64,000 nucleotides of DNA from assembly GCA_902800305.1 (NCBI GenBank), contig CADCDP010000012.1:1-64000 (forward strand), in the 5' to 3' direction. A program made the translations under genes and the position numbers. Below, one piece after another: positions 14,251 to 22,320 of this stretch; the first letter of the stretch is position 1; each line of letters starts with the position of its first letter. This DNA comes from an uncultured Bacteroidales bacterium. GTDB taxonomy: Bacteria > Bacteroidota > Bacteroidia > Bacteroidales > Bacteroidaceae. The notes below the pieces were generated by a model. It did no database searches and had not been told where the DNA came from. It saw only the letters and a program-made list of their open reading frames with translations.

Positions 14251-17034
14251 ATGGAAACAATACATGTACAACAACACGGCGATGTTTATTCCTGTGACAT
14301 AGATATCAGCAAGGAAGAGTGGTTGGAAGTATTGAAGGACGATAAAACGCCCCAAACATATAAGGAAACTGTATTGCAATTCTACTATTACCCTGCTCAC
14401 AGAGGCTCTTGCACGGCTGTGAGCAATACGATGGGAGGAAATGCTCAAAAGATAAATGCCAATATTAGGGAATTAGGCAAGTATGTGCAAAAACGGTTAG
14501 GCCGATTTCAGGTCGCCCGACCCGATGGTACTCCTTGTTTTTGGATTATCCCTATGTGTGAGGGTAAAGTTTTACCCACGGGAAGTGAAGGCTCGTTTGA
14601 ATGGGAACTTCGTCCAGAATTGGTCGAAGCCGTCAAGATTTATCTGTATTGGTATCTGGTAGAGACGTATAAAGAGGTTAGGAAAGAATTCCCCATTGAT
14701 GGCAAGGAATGGACAGAGATTTACAAATGGGAACTGATAACGGCAAGTAAGGGTAAAACTCCTTTCGAAATAGTTCGTGACCATGTAGCAAATCCTAGAA
14801 AGTCGGAGTTGGGCGGTTTCGATAATCTTATTGACGCGGCTCGTGACAACAAGACACTGAAACATCTTGTGGAGAATAATCCAGAAGGACTGAGTGCCGC
14901 TCTTGAAAAACTGACCAATGAGGATGTCACTCTGAGAGACCGACTGGCAAATTATAAAGCAGCAATGGCCAGTCTGCTTCCTGCATCAAGATTCAACAGC
15001 AAGGCAAACGACGAACGAATGGCTTCGGTTATTCTCACATGCATCAATCCTCAGAAGTACACCATCTACAAATATGATGTCTATACGCTCTTCTGCAAAT
15101 ATCTGGGAGTAGATCTAAAAGAAACAGGATGCTGTTATGAGCACTTCTTAGACTTACTGAAGCCGCTATGTGAATTGGCTCAGGATGAAACTCTCCAGCA
15201 GATGATTTCTTCATCGTTGCAGGGACAGGAGAGAAGCGGCTTGCTTCTTGCACAAGATATTCTCTGGATGTTGTTTGCTGAATTTCAAGAAAAGTTAGGT
15301 TACATTCGTTCTATTATGCATCCTAACAAACAGCGTGTGTGGCTGTGGAGTATCAACTTTTTCAAGAGTGAACAAGATTACTTGGAATGTGGCTCATCGG
15401 CCAAAACCATCAAGGACTTTAGGCCGTACAAATCGCGAAACGCTTTGCGAAAGGCCTATCAGCAGGATGTGGGTAATAGTGATTTGAAGATACCTGATGC
15501 CTATTGGTCTTTCCTTAATGAAGTCTCTGTCGGAGACATCGTTGTAGTTTTCGACCCAAAGAAAGGAAATGGCAAGCAATACCACCTATTGCACGGATGG
15601 GGAATCATCACTTCTGATTGTATCATTGACGAGATAAATGAGAATCCAATGAGACGTGAAGTGCAATGGTATTATTTCTTCGAAATCCCCAAACAAAATG
15701 AAGAAATGGGAAACAGCCTGTTCTTCCAAGGCACAACGGACAAACAGGCATTGCATATCAGAGAACTATTGAATATAAACACAGATATGATTATGGAATC
15801 GAAATATCAGAAGTACATCGACCTGTTGGATACTAACAAGAACTTGATTCTGACGGGGGCACCAGGAACAGGAAAGACCTTTATAGCGAAAGCAATTGCT
15901 GAAGAGATGGGAGCAGAAGTGGGCTTTGTTCAGTTCCACCCGTCGTATGACTATACCGACTTTGTGGAGGGATTGCGACCTATTGAGTCACAAGGAAACG
16001 TTGGGTTTGAAAGAAAAGACGGGGTCTTCAAGGCTTTTTGTAGAAAAGCGATGATTAATGGACGGGAAAGCACTAATGTCGTGGAAATATCAAATACTTG
16101 TAGTTCTATTGAAAAAGCTTATGGGCAATTTGTTAATGACTTAAAAAATAGCGGAGAGACTATTTCGTTTCAAACCCCAACGGGGATGCCTTTTGGTGTA
16201 AAGGTAGATAGCGATTCGAGGCTTGTCATAGCAGATGGCAAATATGCAGGTGCCCATCTTTCACAAAAACTGGTAGTAGGTTATTATAATGGCACTCAAT
16301 CGGGGGCATATTACAAGAGCCATTGTAATGAGATAATTAAGTATTTACAGAAGAAATATATCATGTCTAATGAAAGGGAAGATTGTATTTCAGATATAGG
16401 TTCAGAAACGTCAGCTGATAAACCTTATGTATTCATCATCGATGAAATAAACCGTGGTGAAATATCCAAGATATTCGGGGAACTCTTCTTCTCTATTGAT
16501 CCTGGCTATAGAGGAGAAAAGGGTAAGGTGAATACGCAGTACCAAAATATGATAGAGGAAGGTGACGTGTTCAAGGATGGCTTCTATGTTCCAGAAAACG
16601 TCTATATTATCGGCACGATGAACGATATTGACCGTAGTGTGGAGAGTATGGACTTTGCTATGCGTCGCCGCTTTGCATGGCAGGAAGTGACGGCAGAAGA
16701 AAGCTATGCCAACATGATTGAGAATGACGCTGAATTTGCAGGAGTCAAGGATGAAATCAAAGCCAGAATGTTCAACCTCAATGATGCTATTGCCAATACA
16801 GAGGGATTGAACGAAGCATATCAAATAGGTGCTGCCTATTTTAGGAAGTATTTGGACTATCAAGATAAAGAAAAACCGTTTGAATGTCTTTGGAACAATC
16901 ATCTGAAGGGGCTGCTATTTGAATATCTGCGCGGCAACCGCAAGGCAAAGGAACTATTGGAGAAATTACACAAGGCATATAACAAGACGAGCATTGATGA
17001 GCAACCAGTCCATACAAACGAAGGACAACTCTGA
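14251..17034 (+). CDS. mcrB: McrB-type AAA+ GTPase of a type IV restriction system
   Basis: 927 residues, longer than E. coli McrB because of a large N-terminal part. The AAA+ GTPase domain shows Walker A GAPGTGKT (about residues 537-544), Walker B PYVFIIDEINRGEISKIFGELF, and the McrB signature GTMNDIDRSVESMDFAMRRRFAW. Upstream, about residues 390-480, is a possible EVE/PUA-like base-recognition region (SFLNEVSVGDIVVVFD...LLHGWGIIT), which could read modified DNA. The first 380 residues are not recognised. McrB and McrC together translocate on and cut modified foreign DNA. mcrC overlaps its end by 38 bases. Confidence 0.92.
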   Translation: METIHVQQHGDVYSCDIDISKEEWLEVLKDDKTPQTYKETVLQFYYYPAHRGSCTAVSNTMGGNAQKINANIRELGKYVQKRLGRFQVARPDGTPCFWIIPMCEGKVLPTGSEGSFEWELRPELVEAVKIYLYWYLVETYKEVRKEFPIDGKEWTEIYKWELITASKGKTPFEIVRDHVANPRKSELGGFDNLIDAARDNKTLKHLVENNPEGLSAALEKLTNEDVTLRDRLANYKAAMASLLPASRFNSKANDERMASVILTCINPQKYTIYKYDVYTLFCKYLGVDLKETGCCYEHFLDLLKPLCELAQDETLQQMISSSLQGQERSGLLLAQDILWMLFAEFQEKLGYIRSIMHPNKQRVWLWSINFFKSEQDYLECGSSAKTIKDFRPYKSRNALRKAYQQDVGNSDLKIPDAYWSFLNEVSVGDIVVVFDPKKGNGKQYHLLHGWGIITSDCIIDEINENPMRREVQWYYFFEIPKQNEEMGNSLFFQGTTDKQALHIRELLNINTDMIMESKYQKYIDLLDTNKNLILTGAPGTGKTFIAKAIAEEMGAEVGFVQFHPSYDYTDFVEGLRPIESQGNVGFERKDGVFKAFCRKAMINGRESTNVVEISNTCSSIEKAYGQFVNDLKNSGETISFQTPTGMPFGVKVDSDSRLVIADGKYAGAHLSQKLVVGYYNGTQSGAYYKSHCNEIIKYLQKKYIMSNEREDCISDIGSETSADKPYVFIIDEINRGEISKIFGELFFSIDPGYRGEKGKVNTQYQNMIEEGDVFKDGFYVPENVYIIGTMNDIDRSVESMDFAMRRRFAWQEVTAEESYANMIENDAEFAGVKDEIKARMFNLNDAIANTEGLNEAYQIGAAYFRKYLDYQDKEKPFECLWNNHLKGLLFEYLRGNRKAKELLEKLHKAYNKTSIDEQPVHTNEGQL

Positions 17035-18307
17035 ATGGTGTTTGCAGGAGAGTGAACTCTGTCATTTTGAAACGCTGAAAAAGCTGGCAGAGCCAACCAT
17101 TGCAAAGCTGAGCCTTGAAGACCATCCTAATCTGCTGATATTCCCACAAGACCTTGATGTCTATGGGGATAAGATAGGTGATGACCACATCTTTGAGGTG
17201 AAGGGCAACAAGGTCGTAACGGGCAATATCATGGGCTTTATCGGTTGTGGCAATACCAAGGTGAGTATCAGTTCCCGCTTTGCCCACGATAATAACGACT
17301 ATTTTCTTCATTACATGTTGCGGAAGGTGTTTGCCATCAATCTGTTTGACTTGCAGTTCAACTCTGATGAAGAAAGCATCTTCGACTTCCTCATCTACAT
17401 GTTCCCAGCATTTCTGAAACGTGCCATGCAGCAGGGCATCTATAAGGAATACCAGACAAGGAAATACAATGATGCTAACGTGAAAGGTCGTATAGACGTT
17501 TCGTGGCATATCCGACAGAACATTCCGTTTGCTGGCAATATTGCCTATACGACCCGTGAGTATGCCTTGGACAATCACCTTACCCAACTGATTCGGCACA
17601 CCATAGAGTATATAGCCCAGCACAAATTTGCAGGGAATATCCTTAGTAACGATGAAAATACTACGGAAGCCGTTAATGTGATATGTTCCGCAACGCCTAC
17701 ATATCAGCGCAATGAGCGACAGCGCGTGATGAATCAGAATCTGCGTCCCGTCAGTCATCCTTATTACGGGGAGTATCGCCCATTGCAGCAACTATGCCTA
17801 CAGATACTGCGTCAGGAAGAAATGATATACGGGCATGATGATGACGACATCTACGGAATACTTTTTGATGGTGCCTGGCTGTGGGAAGAGTATCTGAATA
17901 CATTCCTTTCGGACATTGGCTTCGAACACCCAAGAAACAAAGAGGGCAAAGGGCGCAAATGTTTGTTTGCTGACCATACAGGATGGTGTTATCCTGATTT
18001 CCTTAGTCAGCAAATGGTACTCGATGCAAAATATAAATGGTATGACGACTGGACTAAAGTACAGACAAAAGACTTGTATCAAGTCATTTCATACATGCAT
18101 GTGCTTAATAGAGATAAAGGTGGATATATAGTTCCTGTGGACTGGTTTTCAAACGTTATGCCTTCTAAAATACTTAATGGCAAAGGTGGCTCCATGTCAA
18201 TATACGGCATGAACGTTAATTTCAAAGTGAATTCTTTTGACGATTATATGAAGCAGATGGCTTCCGCCGAAAAGAAAATAACAAGTGTAATTATTGTGGA
18301 CACATGA
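16997..18307 (+). CDS. mcrC: McrC-type nuclease subunit
   Basis: 436 residues from the ATG at 16997, which overlaps mcrB in another frame; an earlier in-frame ATG at 16919 would lie deeper inside mcrB. The PD-(D/E)XK core is visible near residues 333-350: YPDFLSQQMVLDAKYKW, with D...DAK. The N-terminal part with QDLDVYGDKIG resembles the region that contacts the McrB ring. It forms an operon with mcrB. Its stop overlaps the next ATG (ATGA at 18304-18307), now the start of a pseudogene. Confidence 0.92.
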   Translation: MSNQSIQTKDNSEWCLQESELCHFETLKKLAEPTIAKLSLEDHPNLLIFPQDLDVYGDKIGDDHIFEVKGNKVVTGNIMGFIGCGNTKVSISSRFAHDNNDYFLHYMLRKVFAINLFDLQFNSDEESIFDFLIYMFPAFLKRAMQQGIYKEYQTRKYNDANVKGRIDVSWHIRQNIPFAGNIAYTTREYALDNHLTQLIRHTIEYIAQHKFAGNILSNDENTTEAVNVICSATPTYQRNERQRVMNQNLRPVSHPYYGEYRPLQQLCLQILRQEEMIYGHDDDDIYGILFDGAWLWEEYLNTFLSDIGFEHPRNKEGKGRKCLFADHTGWCYPDFLSQQMVLDAKYKWYDDWTKVQTKDLYQVISYMHVLNRDKGGYIVPVDWFSNVMPSKILNGKGGSMSIYGMNVNFKVNSFDDYMKQMASAEKKITSVIIVDT

Positions 18308-18711
18308 AACCGGCAAAGATTTTCCAACAATATAATTGGATTGTGAACACCCTGTAACAATACAAGAAGTTACTTGGGGAACAAATTCGAAATGACATAT
18401 TCTCAATAGGTTGGGGCCATCATAAAGTGCTAATAGACAAATATTCCAAGCAACCAGAAAAGGCTTTGTTCTTTGTCAATCAGATGGTGGACTCAGAGAC
18501 CATACAAAAGGGTCTTGAGACCATACAAGAGGATGCAAAGATCATACAAAAGAGCATACAAAAGGATTCAGAGACCATACAAAAGGTCATACAAAAGGCT
18601 CTTTCAAAAGTCGCGAAAAAAACAGAAAGCACGCAGAAAGATATAGTTTTTGAGCTAAGAGAACAAGATTTTTGGTGTTTTGTTGTTCTAAAATTGCTCA
18701 ATCCAAAATAA
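18304..18711 (+). pseudogene. DUF1016/YhcG-type nuclease remnant
   Basis: From the ATG at 18304, coupled to mcrC, the frame reads MKPAKIFQQYNWIVNTL, then TAA at 18355-18357, then QYKKLLGEQIRNDIFS followed by IGWGHHKVLIDKYSKQPEKA. The second part matches the DUF1016 N-terminal domain (PWxHH..LI.K..., EALFY). The first part may instead come from another gene start, such as a WYL-type regulator. After about 18490 the frame turns into a degenerate TIQK/IIQK repeat and ends at 18711 without the PD-(D/E)XK nuclease half. A third component of the McrBC locus appears to have been lost. Confidence 0.65.
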
Positions 18712-18724
18712 AGTGCTACCTTTG
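18694..18724 (+). promoter_or_regulatory. tig promoter
   Basis: TTG at 18694-18696, a 20-base spacer, then TACCTTTG at 18717-18724, matching the Bacteroidetes consensus. It lies at the right edge of the accessory island. Confidence 0.8.
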
Positions 18725-18763
18725 CAGCCGATTTTGTAGAAAACTCATTATTAAAGAAGTAAT

Positions 18764-20098
18764 ATGAATATTTCAGTAGAGAACATTGACAAGGTGAACG
18801 CGGTGATGACAGCCGTGATGGAACCTGCCGACTATACGGAGAAGTATGAGAAGGCTATCAAGGACGCTAAGAAGAAAATGAATATGCCGGGTTTCCGTCC
18901 GGGTATGGTGCCTACGGGGCTGATTAAGAAGCAGTTTGGCGTGAGCATCTTGGCCGACGAGGTGAACAAACTTTTGCAGGACGGACTGTTTGGCTATATC
19001 CGTGAGAATAAAATCAATATGCTGGGTGAGCCTCTGCCTACGGAGGATAATAATAAGGTGGAACTGAAGGAAGGCGAGTCTTTCACGTTCAAGTTTGACT
19101 TGGCCATCGCACCTGAGTTTGATGTGAATCTGTCGAAGGACGATAAGATTGTTTACTACAATGTGGACGTGACTGACCAGATGGTGGAGAATCAGGTGGA
19201 CATGTATCGTCAGCGTGGTGGCAACTATGAGAAGGTCGATTCTTACGAGGATAACGATATGGTGAAGGGTGTCATCACGGAGCTGGATGTGGAGAATCCT
19301 GTTACGGCTGAAGGTGTGGTGATGCTGCCTAAGTACTTCAAGAATGACGACCAAAAGAAACTCTTTGACGGTGTGAAGGCAAACGACATCGTGACGTTCA
19401 ATCCATCGGTGGCATACGACAACAACGAGGCTGAACTGACTTCTCTGCTGAAGGTGGAGAAGGAGGATGCGCTGAACCACAAGGGCGAGTTTAACTTCCA
19501 GATTACAGAGATTACTCGTTTCGTGCCAGGCCCCTTCAATCAGGAGTTGTTCGACACGGTGTTCCCTGGTGGTGAAGTGAAGACAGAAGAAGAATTCCGT
19601 GCTAAGGTGAAGGCTCTCATCGCGTCTCAGTTTAAGAAGGATAGCGATTATAAGTTCATCCTCGATGTGCGCAAGTACGTGACTGAGAAGGTGGGTAAGC
19701 TGGAGTTCCCCGAGGAGAAATTGAAGAAGATTCTGTTGGCCAACAACAATGGTGACGAGGAGAAGGTGGATGCTCAGTTTGACAAGAGCCTCGAAGAGTT
19801 GACTTGGCACCTTATCAAGGAGAAGCTTGTGGAACAGAATGCCATCAAGGTGGAAGATGAGGATGTGAGGAACATGGCTAAGGAAGTGACTCGTATGCAG
19901 TTTGCTCAGTATGGCATGTTGAACATCCCTGATGAGTATCTGGAAAGCTCTGTGAAGGAAATGTTGAAGAAGCGCGAGACAGTGGATAATCTGATTGACC
20001 GTTGTATCGAAGTGAAGTTGGGTGCTGCCTTGAAAGAAAAGGTGACGCTGGACGAGAAGACTGTCAGCACAGAGGAGTTCAACAAGATGTTTCAGTAA
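18764..20098 (+). CDS. tig: Trigger factor
   Basis: 444 residues. The N-terminal ribosome-binding domain has the conserved loop GFRPGMVPTGLIKKQFG (about residues 42-60). A long helical C-terminal chaperone domain follows. The central PPIase region is present but divergent, as usual in Bacteroidetes. It is a co-translational folding chaperone, upstream of clpP and clpX in the standard order, but separated from clpP by a terminator. Confidence 0.95.
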   Translation: MNISVENIDKVNAVMTAVMEPADYTEKYEKAIKDAKKKMNMPGFRPGMVPTGLIKKQFGVSILADEVNKLLQDGLFGYIRENKINMLGEPLPTEDNNKVELKEGESFTFKFDLAIAPEFDVNLSKDDKIVYYNVDVTDQMVENQVDMYRQRGGNYEKVDSYEDNDMVKGVITELDVENPVTAEGVVMLPKYFKNDDQKKLFDGVKANDIVTFNPSVAYDNNEAELTSLLKVEKEDALNHKGEFNFQITEITRFVPGPFNQELFDTVFPGGEVKTEEEFRAKVKALIASQFKKDSDYKFILDVRKYVTEKVGKLEFPEEKLKKILLANNNGDEEKVDAQFDKSLEELTWHLIKEKLVEQNAIKVEDEDVRNMAKEVTRMQFAQYGMLNIPDEYLESSVKEMLKKRETVDNLIDRCIEVKLGAALKEKVTLDEKTVSTEEFNKMFQ

Positions 20099-20118
20099 AA
20101 AAACATAAAAAAGTAAAA

Positions 20119-20157
20119 AAAGGTGGTAAGAATTTTTTGTTCTTACCACTTTTTTTA
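20119..20157 (+). terminator. tig terminator
   Basis: AGGTGGTAAGAA (20121-20132) pairs with TTCTTACCACTT (20140-20151), followed by a T-run. The loop and right arm overlap the clpP promoter region. Confidence 0.85.
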
Positions 20158-20165
20158 TACCTTTG
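20136..20165 (+). promoter_or_regulatory. clpP promoter
   Basis: TTTG at 20136-20139, an 18-base spacer, then TACCTTTG at 20158-20165. The -33 element is inside the loop of the tig terminator. Confidence 0.75.
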
Positions 20166-20206
20166 TGGCTCGAAATGTATAAACAGTGACTAATTTGACT
20201 CAATTT

Positions 20207-20881
20207 ATGATGAATGATTTTCAGAAGTATGCTACTAAGCATTTGGGAATGAACAGTATGGTGCTTGACGATGTTATGAGAGCACAGGCAGGTTATTTGA
20301 ACCCCTATATATTGGAGGAAAGGCAACTGAATGTCACCCAACTTGACGTTTTCTCTCGTTTGATGATGGATAGAATCATCTTCTTGGGTACGGAGGTGAA
20401 TGACTATACGGCGAATGTGCTGCAAGCGCAGATGCTCTATCTGGATAGTGTGGACAGCGCGAAGGACATTAGCATCTATATCAACTCTCCTGGTGGCAGT
20501 GTGTATGCAGGTCTGGGTATCTACGACACGATGCAGTTCATCAACAGCGATGTGCAGACCATCTGCACGGGTATGGCTGCCTCGATGGCCGCTGTGTTGC
20601 TTGTGGCTGGCAAGGAGGGCAAGCGTAGTGCGTTGCCTCATAGTCGCATTATGATTCACCAACCGATGGGTGGTGCGCAGGGTCAGGCCAGCGACATTGA
20701 GATTACGGCACGAGAGATTCAGAAGTTGAAGAAAGAATTATATACCATCATCAGCGAGCACAGCCATCAGCCTTTCGACAAGGTGTGGGCAGACAGCGAC
20801 CGCGATTACTGGATGACTGCCGAAGAGGCTAAGGAGTATGGCATGGTCGATGAGGTGCTGGTAAGAAAGAAAGGTGAGTGA
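20207..20881 (+). CDS. clpP: ATP-dependent Clp protease, proteolytic subunit
   Basis: 224 residues from the ATG at 20207; a GTG seven codons earlier and an ATG one codon later are also possible. The mature region begins near MNDFQKYATKHLGM as in Bacteroides ClpP. The catalytic Ser is in GMAASMAAV and His in IHQPMGG; the Asp lies further on. It forms a double-heptamer protease fed by ClpX, encoded 83 bases downstream. Confidence 0.95.
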   Translation: MMNDFQKYATKHLGMNSMVLDDVMRAQAGYLNPYILEERQLNVTQLDVFSRLMMDRIIFLGTEVNDYTANVLQAQMLYLDSVDSAKDISIYINSPGGSVYAGLGIYDTMQFINSDVQTICTGMAASMAAVLLVAGKEGKRSALPHSRIMIHQPMGGAQGQASDIEITAREIQKLKKELYTIISEHSHQPFDKVWADSDRDYWMTAEEAKEYGMVDEVLVRKKGE

Positions 20882-20964
20882 TAGGGCTTGGGGCTTGTAG
20901 GATTTATTGTACCTATAGAATCTATAGGATATATACACATTATATATAATATAAGGAATAGAAA

Positions 20965-22197
20965 GTGGCAAAAATGAATAAATGCTCGTTCTGTGGTCGT
21001 CGGGAAAATGAGGTCAAGATGCTTGTTTATGGCATCGAAGGCTATATTTGTGATGACTGTATAGAACAGGCCAATGAGATACTGAAAGAGCATCGGTTGG
21101 GTGCAGGCAAGGTGCCAAAACTGGAGAACCTGCCGAAGCCTAAAGAGATAAAGGAATATCTGGACAGGTATGTGATTGGGCAGGATGCGGCGAAAATGAC
21201 GCTTTCGGTGGCTGTCTATAACCACTATAAGCGGCTTAATCACCCTGGCGAGACGGACGATGTGGAACTGGAAAAGTCGAACATCATCATGGTGGGAAGC
21301 ACGGGCACAGGAAAGACGTTGTTGGCGAGAACGATTGCCAAGATGCTGGTGGTGCCGTTTGCTATGGTTGATGCTACAGTGCTGACGGAAGCTGGCTATG
21401 TGGGTGAAGATGTGGAAAGTCTTTTGGCTCGTTTGCTTCAAGCTGCCGACGGCGATGTAAAGCAGGCAGAACGAGGCATCGTCTTTATCGACGAGATAGA
21501 CAAAATCGCTCGTAAGGGCGACAATCCCAGCATCACACGTGATGTGAGCGGAGAAGGTGTGCAACAGGGACTGCTCAAGTTGTTGGAAGGGAGTATCGTG
21601 AATGTGCCGCCGCAGGGTGGACGCAAACACCCTGAACAGCAGTTCATTCAGGTAGATACGAGAAACATTCTCTTCATCTGTGGTGGTGCTTTCGATGGCA
21701 TCGAGAAGCGCATCGCACAGCGTCTGAACACGCATGTGGTGGGCTTTGATGCAGCTCGCAATGTGGCCAAGATTGATAAGTCGAACATGATGCAGTATAT
21801 TGCTCCGATGGACTTGAAGTCTTTCGGATTGATTCCCGAGATTATCGGTCGTCTGCCCATCTTGACACACCTCGAACCGCTTGACCGAAAGGCACTGCGC
21901 TCCATTTTGACCGAACCGAAGAACTCCATCGTGAGGCAATACATCAAAATGTTCGAGATAGATGGTGTGAAGTTGGTCTTCGAGGAAGAAGTGCTGGACT
22001 ATGTGGTGGACAAGGCTATCGAATTCAAATTGGGTGCGCGTGGCTTACGATCGCTCATCGAAACCATCATGATGGAACCGATGTTTGAGGTGCCTTCCAC
22101 CAAAGTCAAGAAATATGTTGTCACTCTCGATTTTGCAAAACAAAAAGTGGAGAATGCTAACATGACGGTGCTAAAAGAAAGCATTGAGGATAAATAA
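20965..22197 (+). CDS. clpX: ATP-dependent Clp protease, ATPase subunit ClpX
   Basis: 410 residues. The N-terminal zinc-binding domain (CSFCGRR... then CDDC) recognises substrates and adaptors. The AAA+ domain has Walker A GSTGTGKT and Walker [11 protein letters not shown], and the ClpP-contact loop lies around LLEGS...[12 protein letters not shown]. The first codon could be GTG at 20965 or ATG at 20974. Co-transcription with clpP is likely, as no terminator is seen between them. Confidence 0.95.
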   Translation: MAKMNKCSFCGRRENEVKMLVYGIEGYICDDCIEQANEILKEHRLGAGKVPKLENLPKPKEIKEYLDRYVIGQDAAKMTLSVAVYNHYKRLNHPGETDDVELEKSNIIMVGSTGTGKTLLARTIAKMLVVPFAMVDATVLTEAGYVGEDVESLLARLLQAADGDVKQAERGIVFIDEIDKIARKGDNPSITRDVSGEGVQQGLLKLLEGSIVNVPPQGGRKHPEQQFIQVDTRNILFICGGAFDGIEKRIAQRLNTHVVGFDAARNVAKIDKSNMMQYIAPMDLKSFGLIPEIIGRLPILTHLEPLDRKALRSILTEPKNSIVRQYIKMFEIDGVKLVFEEEVLDYVVDKAIEFKLGARGLRSLIETIMMEPMFEVPSTKVKKYVVTLDFAKQKVENANMTVLKESIEDK

Positions 22198-22239
22198 AGG
22201 AATATTTTTGTGATTTAGTTATACTTTTTTCTTTTTTTC

Positions 22240-22270
22240 TTTGTAATTTAAAAACAGATTTATAACTTTG
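22240..22270 (+). promoter_or_regulatory. recQ promoter
   Basis: TTTG (22240-22243), 19-base spacer, TAACTTTG (22263-22270): an ideal match to the Bacteroidetes consensus, 50 bases before the ATG. Confidence 0.85.
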
Positions 22271-22320
22271 TTGATGAAAAGCATTTGATGTCTTCCGATA
22301 ACACACACTCTCTATAGTAC

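Noticed and set aside
18773-20662. A 629-codon minus-strand open frame opposite tig and clpP
   Set aside because: It spans two well-recognised plus-strand genes and its product is His/Leu-rich without any motif; it is a codon-bias shadow.
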